38,348 bases of DNA from Microbispora hainanensis (GCF_006874475.1 NZ_VIRM01000072.1:1-38348); one strand, 5' to 3'; positions 15,859 to 25,520 are shown, counted from the first letter of the stretch. Notes: generated from the letters alone by a model not told the origin. Translations and numbers: made by a program.

Positions 15859-18294
15859 ATGACGGGCCCGCGCGTCGTCATCATCGGAGCAGGCGTCGTC
15901 GGTGCGGCGCTCGCCGACGAACTGTCGGCCCGGGGCTGGACGGACGTCACCGTGGTCGACCAGGGCTCGGTGCCAGCGACCGGAGGCTCCTCCTCGCACG
16001 CCCCTGGACTGGTCTTCCAGATCAACGGGTCGAAGACCATGACCGAGATGGCGCGCTACACCGTCGAGAAGCTCAGCTCGCTCGACGTGGACGGCGAGCC
16101 CTGTTTTCTCCAGGTCGGCGGACTGGAGGTCGCGACCAGCCCGGAACGGCTCGCCGAGCTGCACCGGCGGCACGGCTGGGCCAGGTCGTGGGGCGTCGAG
16201 TCGCACCTGCTCACCCCCGCCGAGTGCGCCGAGCTCTTCCCCCTGGTCGATCCCGAGGTCGTGCTGGGCGGCCTGCACATTCCCAAGGACGGCCTCGCCA
16301 AGGCCGTACGCGCGGTCGAGGCGCAGCTCAGGCGGGCCAGGTCGCGCGGGGTGCGGGTGCTGGACCGGCACGAGGTGCTCGACGTCCGCACCGAGGACGG
16401 CCGGGTGGCCGCGGTGGTGACCGGCCAGGGCGAGATCCCCGCCGACATCGTGGTCTGCTGCGCCGGCATCTGGGGCCCGAAGGTCGCCGGCATGGTCGGC
16501 ATGCCGCTGCCGCTCACCCCGCTCGCCCACCAGCTCGCCTGGACCGGGCAGGTGCCCGACCTCGCCGGACGCGAGGAGGAGGCGACGCTGCCGATCCTGC
16601 GCCACCAGGACGCCGACCTCTATTACCGCCAGCGGTTCGACGGCGTCGGCATCGGCTACTACGGCCACCGGCCGATGCCGGTCAAGCCCGAGGAGCTGCT
16701 GCCGGTGGACGAGGCCGAGGTCATGCCCTCGGTGCTGACGTTCACGCCGGAGGACTTCGAGGACGCCTGGACTGAGACCCAGCGGCTGCTGCCCGGCACC
16801 CGCGCGGCGAAGATCGACGAGGGCATCAACGGCGTGTTCTCCTTCACCCAGGACCACATGCCGCTCCTGGGCGAGTCGTCGGAGGTCAAGGGCTTCTGGG
16901 TCGCCGAGGCGGTCTGGGTGACCCACTCCGCGGGCGTCGGCAAGGCGATGGCCGAATGGCTGGTCGACGGCCACTGCTCGTCGTTCGACCTGCACGAGTG
17001 CGACGTCAACCGCTTCGAGCCGCACCAGCTCGCGCCCGGCTATGTGACGGCCCGCGACTGCCAGAACTTCGTCGAGGTCTACGACATCATCCACCCGCTC
17101 CAGCCGATGGAGGAGCCGCGGCCGCTGCGCCTGAGCCCCTTCCACACCCGGCAGCGCGAGCTGGACGCGTTCTTCCTTGAGGCCGTCGGCTACGAGCGGC
17201 CGCAGTGGTACGGCGCGAACGCCCGCCTGCTGGAGGGCCGCGACATCCCCACGCCCAACGACTGGGCGGCCCGCTACTGGTCGCCGATCGTCGGCGCGGA
17301 GGCCCAGGCGTCCCGCGAGTCCGTCGCGCTCTACGACATGACCGCGCTGAAGCGGCTGGAGGTCGCGGGCCCCGGCGCCCTCGCCTTCCTCCAGCGGCTG
17401 ACGACGGGCCAGATGGACAAGTCGGTCGGCTCGGTGACCTACTGCCTGCTGCTCGACACCGACGGCCGCATCCGCAGCGACGTGACCGTCGCCCGGCTGG
17501 GCCGCGACGTGTTCCAGGTGGGCGCCAACGGCAACCTCGACCTCGACTGGTTCCACCGCCACCTGCCCGCGGACGGCTCGGTCATGGTCCGCGACATCAC
17601 GGCCGGCACCTGCTGCCTCGGCGTCTGGGGCCCGCGCGCCCGCGACCTCGTCCAGCCGCTGACCGACGCCGACTTCTCCAACCAGGGCTTCCGCTACTTC
17701 CGCGCGAAGAAGGCGTACATCGGCACCGTGCCGGTCACCGCGCTGCGGCTGTCGTACATCGGCGAGCTGGGCTGGGAGCTCTACACCACCGCCGACCTCG
17801 GCGCCAAGCTGTGGGACACGCTCTGGGAGGCCGGGCAGCAGCACGGCATCATCGCCGGCGGGCGCGGCGCGTTCGCGAGCCTGCGGCTGGAGAAGGGCTA
17901 CCGGTCCTTCGGCACCGACATGACCTACGAGCACGACCCGTACGAGGCCGGGCTCGGGTTCGCGGTGAAGCTGGACAAGGACTTCATCGGCCGTGAGGCG
18001 CTGGAGCGGCGCAAGGAGAACGTGCGCCGCCGCCTCGCCTGCCTCACCATCGACGATCCCACCCAGGTCGTGATGGGCAAGGAGCCGGTGTACGACGGCG
18101 ACAGCGCCGTCGGCTACGTCACCAGCGCGGCCTTCGGCTACACGATCGGCAAGGGCATCGCCTACGCCTGGCTGCCCGCCGAGCTCGCCACGCCGGGACG
18201 GACGCTGGAGATCGGCTACTTCGACCGGCGGGTGACCGCCGTGGTCGCCGAGGAGCCCCTGTTCGACCCCGCCATGGAACGGCTGCGCAGCTAG
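15859..18294 (+). CDS. Dimethylglycine dehydrogenase-like flavoprotein (FAD oxidase plus GcvT domains)
   Basis: This 811-aa protein has an N-terminal FAD-binding DAO domain with G10-x-G-x-x-G15. H47 in G-S-S-S-H-A-P-G is at the position of the covalent FAD histidine of dimethylglycine and sarcosine dehydrogenases. An FAO_M-type middle region (about 385-440) and a folate-binding GcvT domain pair (about 445-800) follow. It would demethylate dimethylglycine to sarcosine and pass the methyl carbon to THF. Sarcosine dehydrogenase is the alternative, but the sarcosine oxidase genes downstream leave dimethylglycine as the missing step. ATG 15859 with GGAGG (15849-15853) is preferred over GTG 15853. 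It heads an operon with glyA and soxBDAG. Confidence 0.8.
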   Translation: MTGPRVVIIGAGVVGAALADELSARGWTDVTVVDQGSVPATGGSSSHAPGLVFQINGSKTMTEMARYTVEKLSSLDVDGEPCFLQVGGLEVATSPERLAELHRRHGWARSWGVESHLLTPAECAELFPLVDPEVVLGGLHIPKDGLAKAVRAVEAQLRRARSRGVRVLDRHEVLDVRTEDGRVAAVVTGQGEIPADIVVCCAGIWGPKVAGMVGMPLPLTPLAHQLAWTGQVPDLAGREEEATLPILRHQDADLYYRQRFDGVGIGYYGHRPMPVKPEELLPVDEAEVMPSVLTFTPEDFEDAWTETQRLLPGTRAAKIDEGINGVFSFTQDHMPLLGESSEVKGFWVAEAVWVTHSAGVGKAMAEWLVDGHCSSFDLHECDVNRFEPHQLAPGYVTARDCQNFVEVYDIIHPLQPMEEPRPLRLSPFHTRQRELDAFFLEAVGYERPQWYGANARLLEGRDIPTPNDWAARYWSPIVGAEAQASRESVALYDMTALKRLEVAGPGALAFLQRLTTGQMDKSVGSVTYCLLLDTDGRIRSDVTVARLGRDVFQVGANGNLDLDWFHRHLPADGSVMVRDITAGTCCLGVWGPRARDLVQPLTDADFSNQGFRYFRAKKAYIGTVPVTALRLSYIGELGWELYTTADLGAKLWDTLWEAGQQHGIIAGGRGAFASLRLEKGYRSFGTDMTYEHDPYEAGLGFAVKLDKDFIGREALERRKENVRRRLACLTIDDPTQVVMGKEPVYDGDSAVGYVTSAAFGYTIGKGIAYAWLPAELATPGRTLEIGYFDRRVTAVVAEEPLFDPAMERLRS

Positions 18295-18305
18295 TGAGGA
18301 CTGAA

Positions 18306-19586
18306 GTGAACGATTCGGTGATGGACGCGCCGCTCGCCGAGACCGACCCCGAGGTCGCGGCGGCGATCGGTGAGGAGACGCGCCGCCAGCGGACCACGCT
18401 GGAGATGATCGCCTCGGAGAACTTCGCGCCCGTCTCGGTGATGCAGGCGCAGGGCTCGGTGCTCACCAACAAGTACGCCGAGGGCTACCCGGGCAGGCGC
18501 TACTACGGCGGCTGCGAGAACGTCGACGTGATCGAGCAGATGGCGATCGACCGGGTGAAGGCGCTGTTCGGCGCCGAGGCGGCCAATGTGCAGCCCCACT
18601 CGGGGGCGCAGGCCAACGCCGCGGCCATGTCCGCGCTGCTCGAACCGGGCGACACGATCCTCGGTCTCGACCTCGCCCACGGCGGCCACCTCACCCACGG
18701 CATGCGGATCAACTTCTCCGGCCGGCTCTACAACGTGGTGGCCTATCACGTGCGCGAGAGCGACAGCCTCGTGGACATGGACGAGGTCGAGCGGCTCGCC
18801 CGCGAGCACCGGCCCAAGCTGATCATCGCGGGGTGGTCGGCCTACCCGCGCCACCTCGACTTCGCCGCCTTCCGGCGGATCGCCGACGAGGTCGGGGCCT
18901 ACCTGATGGTCGACATGGCGCACTTCGCCGGGCTGGTCGCGGCGGGGCTGCACCCGTCGCCGGTCCCGCACGCGCACGTCGTCACCACGACCACCCACAA
19001 GACGCTCGGCGGCCCGCGCGGCGGGGTGATCCTCTCCACCGAGGACCTGGCCAAGAAGATCAACTCGTCGGTGTTCCCCGGCCAGCAGGGCGGCCCGCTG
19101 GAGCACGTCATCGCGGCCAAGGCCGTCGCGTTCAAGATCGCGGCGGGCGAGTGGTTCCGCGACCGGCAGCGCCGCACGCTGGAGGGCGCGCAGATCCTCG
19201 CGAACCGCCTGCTCGCCCCCGACGCCGCCGAGGCGGGCGTACGGGTGCTGTCCGGCGGGACGGACGTCCACCTGGTGCTGGTCGACCTGCGCGAGTCGGA
19301 GCTGGACGGCCGCCAGGCAGAGGACCGGCTGCACGAGGCCGGGATCACGGTCAACCGCAACGCGGTGCCGTTCGACCCCCGGCCCCCGATGGTCACCTCG
19401 GGACTGCGGATCGGCACCCCGGCCCTGGCCACCCGGGGCTTCGCCCGCGCCGAGTTCGAGGAGGTCTCCGACGTGATCGCCCAGGCGCTGCGCCCCGGCG
19501 CGGACCTGACGGCGCTGCGCACCCGGGTCGAGGCCCTCGCCGCCAAGCACCCGCTCTACCCCGGCCTGAACGGAGAGACTCAGTGA
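18306..19586 (+). CDS. glyA: Serine hydroxymethyltransferase
   Basis: The 426-aa PLP enzyme interconverts glycine plus 5,10-methylene-THF and serine. The PLP lysine is K232 in T-T-T-T-H-K-T-L-G-G-P, and the family motif Y-P-G-R-R-Y-Y-G-G-C-E-N-V-D is near residue 65. I prefer GTG 18306, with GAGGA about 6 bp upstream, over GTG 18294, which overlaps the previous stop. Lying between the dimethylglycine dehydrogenase gene and soxB, it would convert the glycine and methylene-THF formed by demethylation into serine, the entry to central metabolism. It is probably a pathway-specific copy beside a housekeeping GlyA elsewhere. Confidence 0.93.
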   Translation: MNDSVMDAPLAETDPEVAAAIGEETRRQRTTLEMIASENFAPVSVMQAQGSVLTNKYAEGYPGRRYYGGCENVDVIEQMAIDRVKALFGAEAANVQPHSGAQANAAAMSALLEPGDTILGLDLAHGGHLTHGMRINFSGRLYNVVAYHVRESDSLVDMDEVERLAREHRPKLIIAGWSAYPRHLDFAAFRRIADEVGAYLMVDMAHFAGLVAAGLHPSPVPHAHVVTTTTHKTLGGPRGGVILSTEDLAKKINSSVFPGQQGGPLEHVIAAKAVAFKIAAGEWFRDRQRRTLEGAQILANRLLAPDAAEAGVRVLSGGTDVHLVLVDLRESELDGRQAEDRLHEAGITVNRNAVPFDPRPPMVTSGLRIGTPALATRGFARAEFEEVSDVIAQALRPGADLTALRTRVEALAAKHPLYPGLNGETQ

Positions 19587-20815
19587 CTCTGAGGACGCCG
19601 GGCGCCGACCTGCCCGACCACCCCGACCGCCTGTGGCGCCCGGCGGAGCCCAAGCGCGCGTACGACGTGGTGATCGTCGGCGGTGGCGGGCACGGCCTGG
19701 CGACGGCGTACTACCTGGCCAAGAACCACGGCATCACGAACGTCGCCGTGCTGGAGCGCGGCTGGCTCGCGGGCGGCAACATGGCCCGCAACACCACGAT
19801 CATCCGGTCCAACTACCTGTGGGACGAGAGCGTGGGCATCTACGAGCACGCGCTGAAGCTGTGGGAGGGGCTGGAGGAGGACCTCGGCTATCCGCTGCTG
19901 TTCAGCCAGCGCGGCGTGCTCAACCTCGCGCACAGCCTGCAGGACGTACGCGACAGCGTGCGCCGGGTCAACGCCAACCGGCTCAACGGCGTGGACGCCG
20001 AGTGGCTGACGCCGGAGCAGGTCAAGGAGGTCTGCCCGATCGTCGACATCTCGCCCCACGTGCGCTATCCGGTGCTCGGCGGCACCTATCAGCCCCGGGC
20101 CGGCATCGCCAAGCACGACTACGTCGCGTGGGGCTTCGCCAAGGCGGCGGCCGACCTCGGGGTCGACATGATCGAGCACTGCGAGGTGACCGGCCTCGAC
20201 GTGCGCGACGGCCGGGTGACCGGCGTCCAGACCACCCGCGGCCCGATCGCCGCCAAGAAGGTCGCGCTCGCCGCCGCCGGGCACTCCTCGGTCGTCGCCG
20301 GGTATGCCGGGGTGTCGCTGCCGCTGCAGAGCCACCCGCTGCAGGCGCTGGTGTCGGAGCTGCTCGAACCGGTGCACCCGACCGTGGTCATGTCCAACGC
20401 GGTGCACGTCTACGTGAGCCAGGCGCACAAGGGCGAGCTGGTCATGGGCGCGGGCATCGACGCCGCCAACTCCTACCGGCAGCGCGGCGCGTTCCACATC
20501 ATCGAGCGGCAGATGTCGGCGGCGCTGGAGCTGTTCCCGGTCTTCGCCCGGGCGCACGTGCTGCGGACCTGGGGCGGCGTGGTCGACGTGACCCCCGACG
20601 CCTCGCCGATCGTCGGCCTCACCCCCGTCGAGGACCTGTACGTCAACTGCGGCTGGGGCACCGGAGGGTTCAAGGCCACCCCGGGCGTCGGCTGGTGCTA
20701 TGCCCACACTGTGGCCACCGGCGAGCCCCACCCGCTCAACGCCCCCTTCTCGCTCGACCGGTTCACGACCGGCAAGCTCGTCGACGAGCACGGCGCCGCC
20801 GCCGTCGCGCATTAA
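19583..20815 (+). CDS. soxB: Sarcosine oxidase subunit beta
   Basis: The 410-aa flavoprotein begins at GTG 19583, which overlaps the glyA stop and has GGAGAG upstream. It has an N-terminal dinucleotide motif V-V-I-V-G-G-G-G-H-G-L-A-T-A-Y-Y (about 29-45), typical of SoxB. The conserved C-terminal W-G-G-V-V-D-V-T-P-D and C-G-W-G-T-G-G-F-K blocks complete the DAO fold. In heterotetrameric sarcosine oxidases this subunit holds the substrate site and the FAD and covalent FMN flavins. It converts sarcosine to glycine with transfer of the carbon to THF and release of H2O2. The gene order B-D-A-G that follows is the classic one. Confidence 0.95.
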   Translation: MTLRTPGADLPDHPDRLWRPAEPKRAYDVVIVGGGGHGLATAYYLAKNHGITNVAVLERGWLAGGNMARNTTIIRSNYLWDESVGIYEHALKLWEGLEEDLGYPLLFSQRGVLNLAHSLQDVRDSVRRVNANRLNGVDAEWLTPEQVKEVCPIVDISPHVRYPVLGGTYQPRAGIAKHDYVAWGFAKAAADLGVDMIEHCEVTGLDVRDGRVTGVQTTRGPIAAKKVALAAAGHSSVVAGYAGVSLPLQSHPLQALVSELLEPVHPTVVMSNAVHVYVSQAHKGELVMGAGIDAANSYRQRGAFHIIERQMSAALELFPVFARAHVLRTWGGVVDVTPDASPIVGLTPVEDLYVNCGWGTGGFKATPGVGWCYAHTVATGEPHPLNAPFSLDRFTTGKLVDEHGAAAVAH

Positions 20816-20832
20816 CACCGGAGACAGACAGA

Positions 20833-21111
20833 ATGCTGCTGATTCCCTGCCCGTGGTGCGGGCCGCGGGACGAGGCCGAGTTCCACTACGGGGGGCAGGC
20901 CCATGTCGCCTATCCGGAGAACCCGGCCGCCCTCTCCGACGAGGAGTGGGCCCGCTACCTGTTCTTCCGCGACAACCCCAAGGGCCTGTTCGCGGAGCGG
21001 TGGAGCCACACGGCCGGGTGCCGCCGCTGGTTCAACGCCGTACGCGACACCGCCACCAACGAGATCCACGCCGTCTACCGCGTGGGCGAGCCGCGGCCGG
21101 TGACGGCATGA
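20833..21111 (+). CDS. soxD: Sarcosine oxidase subunit delta
   Basis: The 92-aa protein opens with I-P-C-P-W-C-G, the zinc-binding start of SoxD, followed by E-F-H-Y-G-G and ending with H-T-A-G-C-R-R-W-F-N-A-V-R-D-T. SoxD is a small zinc subunit that stabilises the heterotetramer. ATG 20833 follows GGAG, and its stop overlaps the soxA start (ATGA). Its size is normal for the family. Confidence 0.95.
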   Translation: MLLIPCPWCGPRDEAEFHYGGQAHVAYPENPAALSDEEWARYLFFRDNPKGLFAERWSHTAGCRRWFNAVRDTATNEIHAVYRVGEPRPVTA

Positions 21112-23972
21112 GCGAGCGGAGCGAGCCGATGAGCGGGGCTCAGCCGTACCGTCGCGAGGGGGCGACGGGCAAGACGTTGCGCTTCCGGTTCGACGGCCGC
21201 GACTACGAGGGCCTGGAGGGCGACACGCTGGCCTCGGCGCTGCTGGCCAACGGCGTGCGCGCGGTGGCGAGCAGCATCAAGCTCGGCCGCCCGCGCGGCG
21301 TCTACGCCGCGGGCTGCGAGGAGCCGAACGCGCTCGTCCAGATCGAGGAGCCCTTCCCCGAGCCGATGCTCACCGCCACGACCGTCGAGCTGTGCGACGG
21401 CCTGGTCGCCACGGGCCTGCCGGGACAGGGCAGGCTCGCCGACCGGCCCGACCCGGCGCGTTACGACGCCGTGCACGCCCACTGCGACGTGCTCGTGGTC
21501 GGCGCTGGACCGGCCGGCATCGCCGCCGCGAGTGTGGCCGCGCGGGCCGGTGCGCGGGTGATCCTCGCCGACGAGCGGCCCGAGCCGGGCGGCAGCCTGC
21601 TCGGCACGACCGAGACGCTCGACGGCGGGCCGGGCCGCGACTGGGCGGCCCGGGAGGTCGCAGCGCTGGCCGCCCTGCCGGACGTGCGGGTGCTGCGCCG
21701 CACCACGGTCGTCGGTCACTACGACGACAACTACGTCATCGCGGTGGAGCGCCGGACGAACCACCTGGGCGCGGCGGCCCCCGCCGACGTGGCGCGCGAG
21801 CGCGTCTGGCGCATCCGGGCCAGGCGCGTGGTGCTGGCGACCGGCGGCCACGAGCGGTTCGTCGCCTTCGCCGGGAACGACCTGCCCGGCGTGATGCTGG
21901 CGGGCGCGGCCCGCACCTACGCGAACCACTACCGGGTGCTTCCGGGGTCGCGGGCGGTCGTGTTCACCACCAACGACAGCGCGTACGCCGCTGCGCTCGA
22001 CCTCGCCGACGCCGGCGTCGAGATCGCCGCGATCGCCGACGTACGGCAGGCTCCGGGCGAGGCGTGGGCGGCCCGCTGCGCCGGGCGCGGTATCGAACTG
22101 CTGACCGGTCACGTGGTCACCGCCGCCAGGGGCGAGGGCGAGGTCTCCTCGGTCGAAGTCTCCCGGCGAGAGGGGGGAGAGGCCCGCGAGATCGCGGCCG
22201 ACCTGCTGCTCGTGTCCGGCGGCTGGACGCCGGTGGTGCACCTGTTCAGCCAGGCCGGGGGCACGCTGCGGTACGACGAGGAGCTGGGCGCGTTCACGCC
22301 CGGCGAGACCCGCCAGGCGGTGGAGGCCGCCGGGTTCGCGAGGGGTGTCGGGGGCACTGGCGCCCGCACGCTGCGGGCCTGCCTGGAAGACGGCGCCGAG
22401 GCCGGCCGCCGCGCGCTGGCCGCCGCCGGCTTCGCCGTACCGGCCGGGATCGCTCTGCCGTCCGCAGGGGAGGAACCGGCCGCCGCGCCCGCCGAGCACC
22501 TGTGGCTTGTGGAAAGCGACGACTACGACGCCCACTTCGTGGACCTGCAGCGCGACGTCACCGTGGCGGAGGTGCTGCGCGCGACGGGCGCCGGGCTCAC
22601 CTCGGTCGAGCACGTCAAGCGCTACACCACGGCGGGCACGGCCCACGACCAGGGCAAGACGTCCGGCCTGCTGACCAGCGGCGTCGTGGCGCACGCGCTC
22701 GGCGTGGACGTTTCCGAGCTGGGGACCACGACGTTCCGCGCGCCGTACACGCCGGTCTCGTTCGCCGCGCTGGCGGGCCGCGACCGGGGGCACCTGCACG
22801 ACCCGGTGCGCGTCACCGCGATGCACGAGTGGCACGTCGCGCGCGGTGCGCTGTTCGAGAACGTCGGCCAGTGGAAGCGGCCCTGGTACTACCCGCGGGC
22901 GGGTGAGGACATGGAGTCCGCCGTGCTGCGCGAGTGCCGGGCGGCCCGCGAGGACGTGGCCGCGATGGACGCCTCCACGCTCGGAAAGATCGACGTGGTC
23001 GGCCCCGACGCCGCGGTGCTCCTCGACCGGCTCTACACGAACATGATGAGCACGCTCAAGGTCGGCTCCATCCGCTACGGCGTGATGTGCCGCCCCGACG
23101 GCATGGTCTTCGACGACGGCACCGTCATCCGCCTGGCGGACGACCGCTTCCTCGTCACCACGACCACGGGCAACGCGGCGGCGGTGCTCGACTGGATGGA
23201 GGAGTGGCTGCAGACCGAGTGGCCGGACCTGCGGGTGCACTGCACGTCGGTCACCGAGCAGTGGGCGACCGTGGCGCTCGTCGGGCCGCGCTCCCGCGAG
23301 GTGCTGGCGCGGCTCGCGCCCGGCCTGGCGGTGGACAACGACAGCTTCCCGTTCATGACCTGGCGGGACGCCGAGGTCGCCGGGATCGAGGCGCGCGTGT
23401 GCCGGATCAGCTTCTCCGGCGAGCTGGCCTACGAGATCAACGTGTCCTCCTGGTTCGGGCTCGCCCTGTGGGAGGCGGTCATGGCGTCCGGCGAGGTCAC
23501 GCCGTACGGCACCGAGACCATGCACGTGCTGCGCGCCGAGAAGGGGTTCCCCATCGTCGGCCAGGACACCGACGGCACGGTCACCCCGCAGGACCTCGGC
23601 ATGGAGTGGATCGTCTCGAAGAAGAAGGCCGACTTCGTCGGCAAGCGGTCCTTCGCCCGGGCGGACACCTCCCGGCCCGACCGCAAGCACCTGGTCGGCC
23701 TGCTGCCCGAGGACCCCGGCGTGCTGCTGCCCGAGGGCGCCCACCTCGTGGAGACCTCGGCGCTGCCCGAGCCGCCGGTGCCGACGCTCGGCTTCGTCAC
23801 CTCCAGCTATCGCAGCGCCGCGCTGGGCCGTACGTTCGCGCTGGCGCTGGTGAGCGGCGGGCGCGAGCGGATCGGCGAGCGGCTGTACGCGCCGGTCGGG
23901 GCGGACCTGGTGCCCGTCACCGTGACCTCCCACGTTCTGTACGACCCGGAAGGAGCGCGCCGCGATGGCTGA
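21108..23972 (+). CDS. soxA: Sarcosine oxidase subunit alpha
   Basis: The 954-aa subunit has an N-terminal ferredoxin-like region (about 20-105), a pyridine-nucleotide binding domain with V-L-V-V-G-A-G-P-A-G-I-A (about 128-139), a middle SoxA region and a C-terminal GcvT/aminomethyltransferase pair (about 570-950) that binds folate and forms 5,10-methylene-THF. I use ATG 21108, which overlaps the soxD stop; a second ATG at 21129 is possible, and the seven residues between them (M-S-E-R-S-E-P) come from a short GC-rich repeat. Length and domain order are typical. It overlaps soxG by 8 bp. Confidence 0.94.
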   Translation: MSERSEPMSGAQPYRREGATGKTLRFRFDGRDYEGLEGDTLASALLANGVRAVASSIKLGRPRGVYAAGCEEPNALVQIEEPFPEPMLTATTVELCDGLVATGLPGQGRLADRPDPARYDAVHAHCDVLVVGAGPAGIAAASVAARAGARVILADERPEPGGSLLGTTETLDGGPGRDWAAREVAALAALPDVRVLRRTTVVGHYDDNYVIAVERRTNHLGAAAPADVARERVWRIRARRVVLATGGHERFVAFAGNDLPGVMLAGAARTYANHYRVLPGSRAVVFTTNDSAYAAALDLADAGVEIAAIADVRQAPGEAWAARCAGRGIELLTGHVVTAARGEGEVSSVEVSRREGGEAREIAADLLLVSGGWTPVVHLFSQAGGTLRYDEELGAFTPGETRQAVEAAGFARGVGGTGARTLRACLEDGAEAGRRALAAAGFAVPAGIALPSAGEEPAAAPAEHLWLVESDDYDAHFVDLQRDVTVAEVLRATGAGLTSVEHVKRYTTAGTAHDQGKTSGLLTSGVVAHALGVDVSELGTTTFRAPYTPVSFAALAGRDRGHLHDPVRVTAMHEWHVARGALFENVGQWKRPWYYPRAGEDMESAVLRECRAAREDVAAMDASTLGKIDVVGPDAAVLLDRLYTNMMSTLKVGSIRYGVMCRPDGMVFDDGTVIRLADDRFLVTTTTGNAAAVLDWMEEWLQTEWPDLRVHCTSVTEQWATVALVGPRSREVLARLAPGLAVDNDSFPFMTWRDAEVAGIEARVCRISFSGELAYEINVSSWFGLALWEAVMASGEVTPYGTETMHVLRAEKGFPIVGQDTDGTVTPQDLGMEWIVSKKKADFVGKRSFARADTSRPDRKHLVGLLPEDPGVLLPEGAHLVETSALPEPPVPTLGFVTSSYRSAALGRTFALALVSGGRERIGERLYAPVGADLVPVTVTSHVLYDPEGARRDG

Positions 23973-24591
23973 CTCGACGGTGGCTGTGTCGATGGCTGTG
24001 CCGATAGCTGGGCGCAGGAGTCCGGCCGCGGCGTACGCGGCCAGGTTCGAGGCGGCGAGCGCGGGCGGCGGCCTGCGCCTGGCCGAGATCCCGTTCCTGA
24101 CCCAGGTCAACCTCCGGGTGGACCCCAAGAGCCCGGCGGCGGAGCGGATCGGGACCGCGATCGGCGTGCCGCTGCCGGTGGAGCCCGGCACCGTCGCGGG
24201 CGGCGGGGACCTTGAGGCGCTCTGGCTCGGGCCGGACGAGTGGGTGCTCCTCGCCCCGGACGGCGCCGCCCCCGGCCTGGTGGCGCGTCTCACCGAGGCG
24301 GCCGGCGGCGAGCACGTCTCGGTCGTCGACGTGTCGGCCCAGCGCACCACCCTGGTGGTCGCCGGGGACCGGGCGCGGGACGTGCTGGCCCACGGCTGCA
24401 CGCTGGACCTGCACCCCCGGGTGTTCGGCCCGGGCCGGTGCGCCCAGACCACGCTGGCCAGGGCGGGAGTCGTCCTGGTCGCCGGTGAGGACGGCTTCCG
24501 CCTGCTGGTCCGCTCGTCCTTCGCGGGGTACGTCGCGGAGTGGCTGCTCGACGCGTCGGTCGAATACGCCGGGCCCGCCGCCGGGGCCTGA
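23965..24591 (+). CDS. soxG: Sarcosine oxidase subunit gamma
   Basis: The 208-aa protein has the GcvT-like fold fragment typical of SoxG, with L-W-L-G-P-D-E-W-V-L-L (about 89-99), V-S-A-Q-R-T (about 121-126) and F-R-L-L-V-R-S-S-F-A at the end. SoxG contributes to assembly of the tetramer at the folate-bound alpha subunit. ATG 23965 has a strong GGAAGGAG (23949-23956) and overlaps the soxA stop. It closes the operon; a hairpin terminator follows at 24606. Confidence 0.9.
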   Translation: MADSTVAVSMAVPIAGRRSPAAAYAARFEAASAGGGLRLAEIPFLTQVNLRVDPKSPAAERIGTAIGVPLPVEPGTVAGGGDLEALWLGPDEWVLLAPDGAAPGLVARLTEAAGGEHVSVVDVSAQRTTLVVAGDRARDVLAHGCTLDLHPRVFGPGRCAQTTLARAGVVLVAGEDGFRLLVRSSFAGYVAEWLLDASVEYAGPAAGA

Positions 24592-24605
24592 CACAGGCGC
24601 AGGAA

Positions 24606-24645
24606 CGGCCCGGCCACGGCGGCAGCGGTCGCCGTAGCCGGGCCG
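24606..24645 (+). terminator. Hairpin terminator after soxG
   Basis: CGGCCCGGCCACGGCG (24606-24621) pairs with CGCCGTAGCCGGGCCG (24630-24645) over 16 bp with one mismatch and an 8-nt loop. There is no T-run, as is common in high-GC actinomycetes. Confidence 0.75.
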
Positions 24646-24722
24646 CGGTCCTGCCGGTCGGGCGTGTGACATAGCATCGAGGGCGCTCATAAGGAGGGCA
24701 GTCCGCACCCCGGTGGGAGACC

Positions 24723-25148
24723 ATGTTCCGCACGCTGATGAAGTCGAAGATCCACCGCGCGACCGTCACGCAGGCCGACCTGCACTACGTCGGCTCGGTG
24801 ACGATCGACGCGGACCTGATGGCCGAGGCCGACCTCGTCGAGGGTGAGAAGGTCGACATCGTCGACATCGACAACGGCAACCGCCTGTCCACCTACGTGA
24901 TCGAGGGCCCGGCGGGCTCCGGCGTCATCGGCATCAACGGCGCCGCCGCCCGGCTCATCTCGGTCGGCGACCTCGTGATCATCATCGCGTACGCGCTGGT
25001 CGCCGAGGAGGAGGTCAAGGCGCTCAAGCCTCGCGTCGTCTTCGTCGACAAGGACAACAAGCCGCTGCACGTCGGCTCCGACCCCGCCGCCGTCCCCGAC
25101 GGCATGGGCCTCACCCCCGGCGACGTCGCCCCACCCCCCACATCCTGA
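24723..25148 (+). CDS. panD: Aspartate 1-decarboxylase (pyruvoyl enzyme)
   Basis: The 141-aa proenzyme makes beta-alanine for pantothenate/CoA synthesis. The start M-F-R-T-L-M-K-S-K-I-H-R-A-T-V-T and the self-cleavage site Y22-V-G24-S25 are intact: serine 25 becomes the pyruvoyl group. The C-terminal tail beyond about residue 120 is longer than in E. coli, as in other actinobacteria. The start is fixed by conservation; the nearest GGGAGA is only 2 bp away, and a better AAGGAGG lies 25 bp upstream. Confidence 0.97.
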   Translation: MFRTLMKSKIHRATVTQADLHYVGSVTIDADLMAEADLVEGEKVDIVDIDNGNRLSTYVIEGPAGSGVIGINGAAARLISVGDLVIIIAYALVAEEEVKALKPRVVFVDKDNKPLHVGSDPAAVPDGMGLTPGDVAPPPTS

Positions 25149-25149
25149 C

Positions 25150-25449
25150 ATGACCGCTCAGCCTGTGGATCCCGTAGGGCGCCACGATCCGGGTGAGGAC
25201 CCGTCCGCGATCTTCGAGGCGCTTCCGCCGTCCCACCGCGCCTCGTTCCGGGCGGAGTATGACGAGGCTTTGGACGCCGCACACGACTTGGCCCGCTTCA
25301 ATCAGGTGCAGGCGCTGTTGCGTCAGTGGCGGCTACGTGCGATCGCTTACGCGCGCCCGGGTTACGAGGAGGCCGTCCAGGACGCGTTCCAGGATCGTAC
25401 GGAGATGTTCACGCGCTACACCCCGCCGGAGTGGGAAGGCCGGGTCTGA
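25150..25449 (+). CDS. DUF6247-like small protein
   Basis: The 99-aa protein is hydrophilic and mostly helical, with D-P-S-A-I-F-E-A-L-P-P near residue 17, A-R-F-N-Q-V-Q-A-L-L-R-Q-W-R-L-R-A-I-A-Y and A-R-P-G-Y-E-E-A. This pattern resembles the DUF6247 family of actinomycetes, of unknown function. ATG 25150 sits 1 bp after the panD stop, so it is probably co-transcribed. Genes of this type often have a second short gene downstream, possibly as a toxin-antitoxin pair, but none is intact here. Confidence 0.6.
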   Translation: MTAQPVDPVGRHDPGEDPSAIFEALPPSHRASFRAEYDEALDAAHDLARFNQVQALLRQWRLRAIAYARPGYEEAVQDAFQDRTEMFTRYTPPEWEGRV

Positions 25450-25520
25450 GCTGCAAGTTCGATGGCTTTCACGGCCGCGCCTTGTATGGGCTGTGCCGTG
25501 ACCGGCCCGCTGCCGGGGTG

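Noticed and set aside
21075..24677. 1200-codon open frame opposite soxA and soxG
   Set aside because: Antisense shadow with no recognisable domain; the plus strand has intact SoxA and SoxG.
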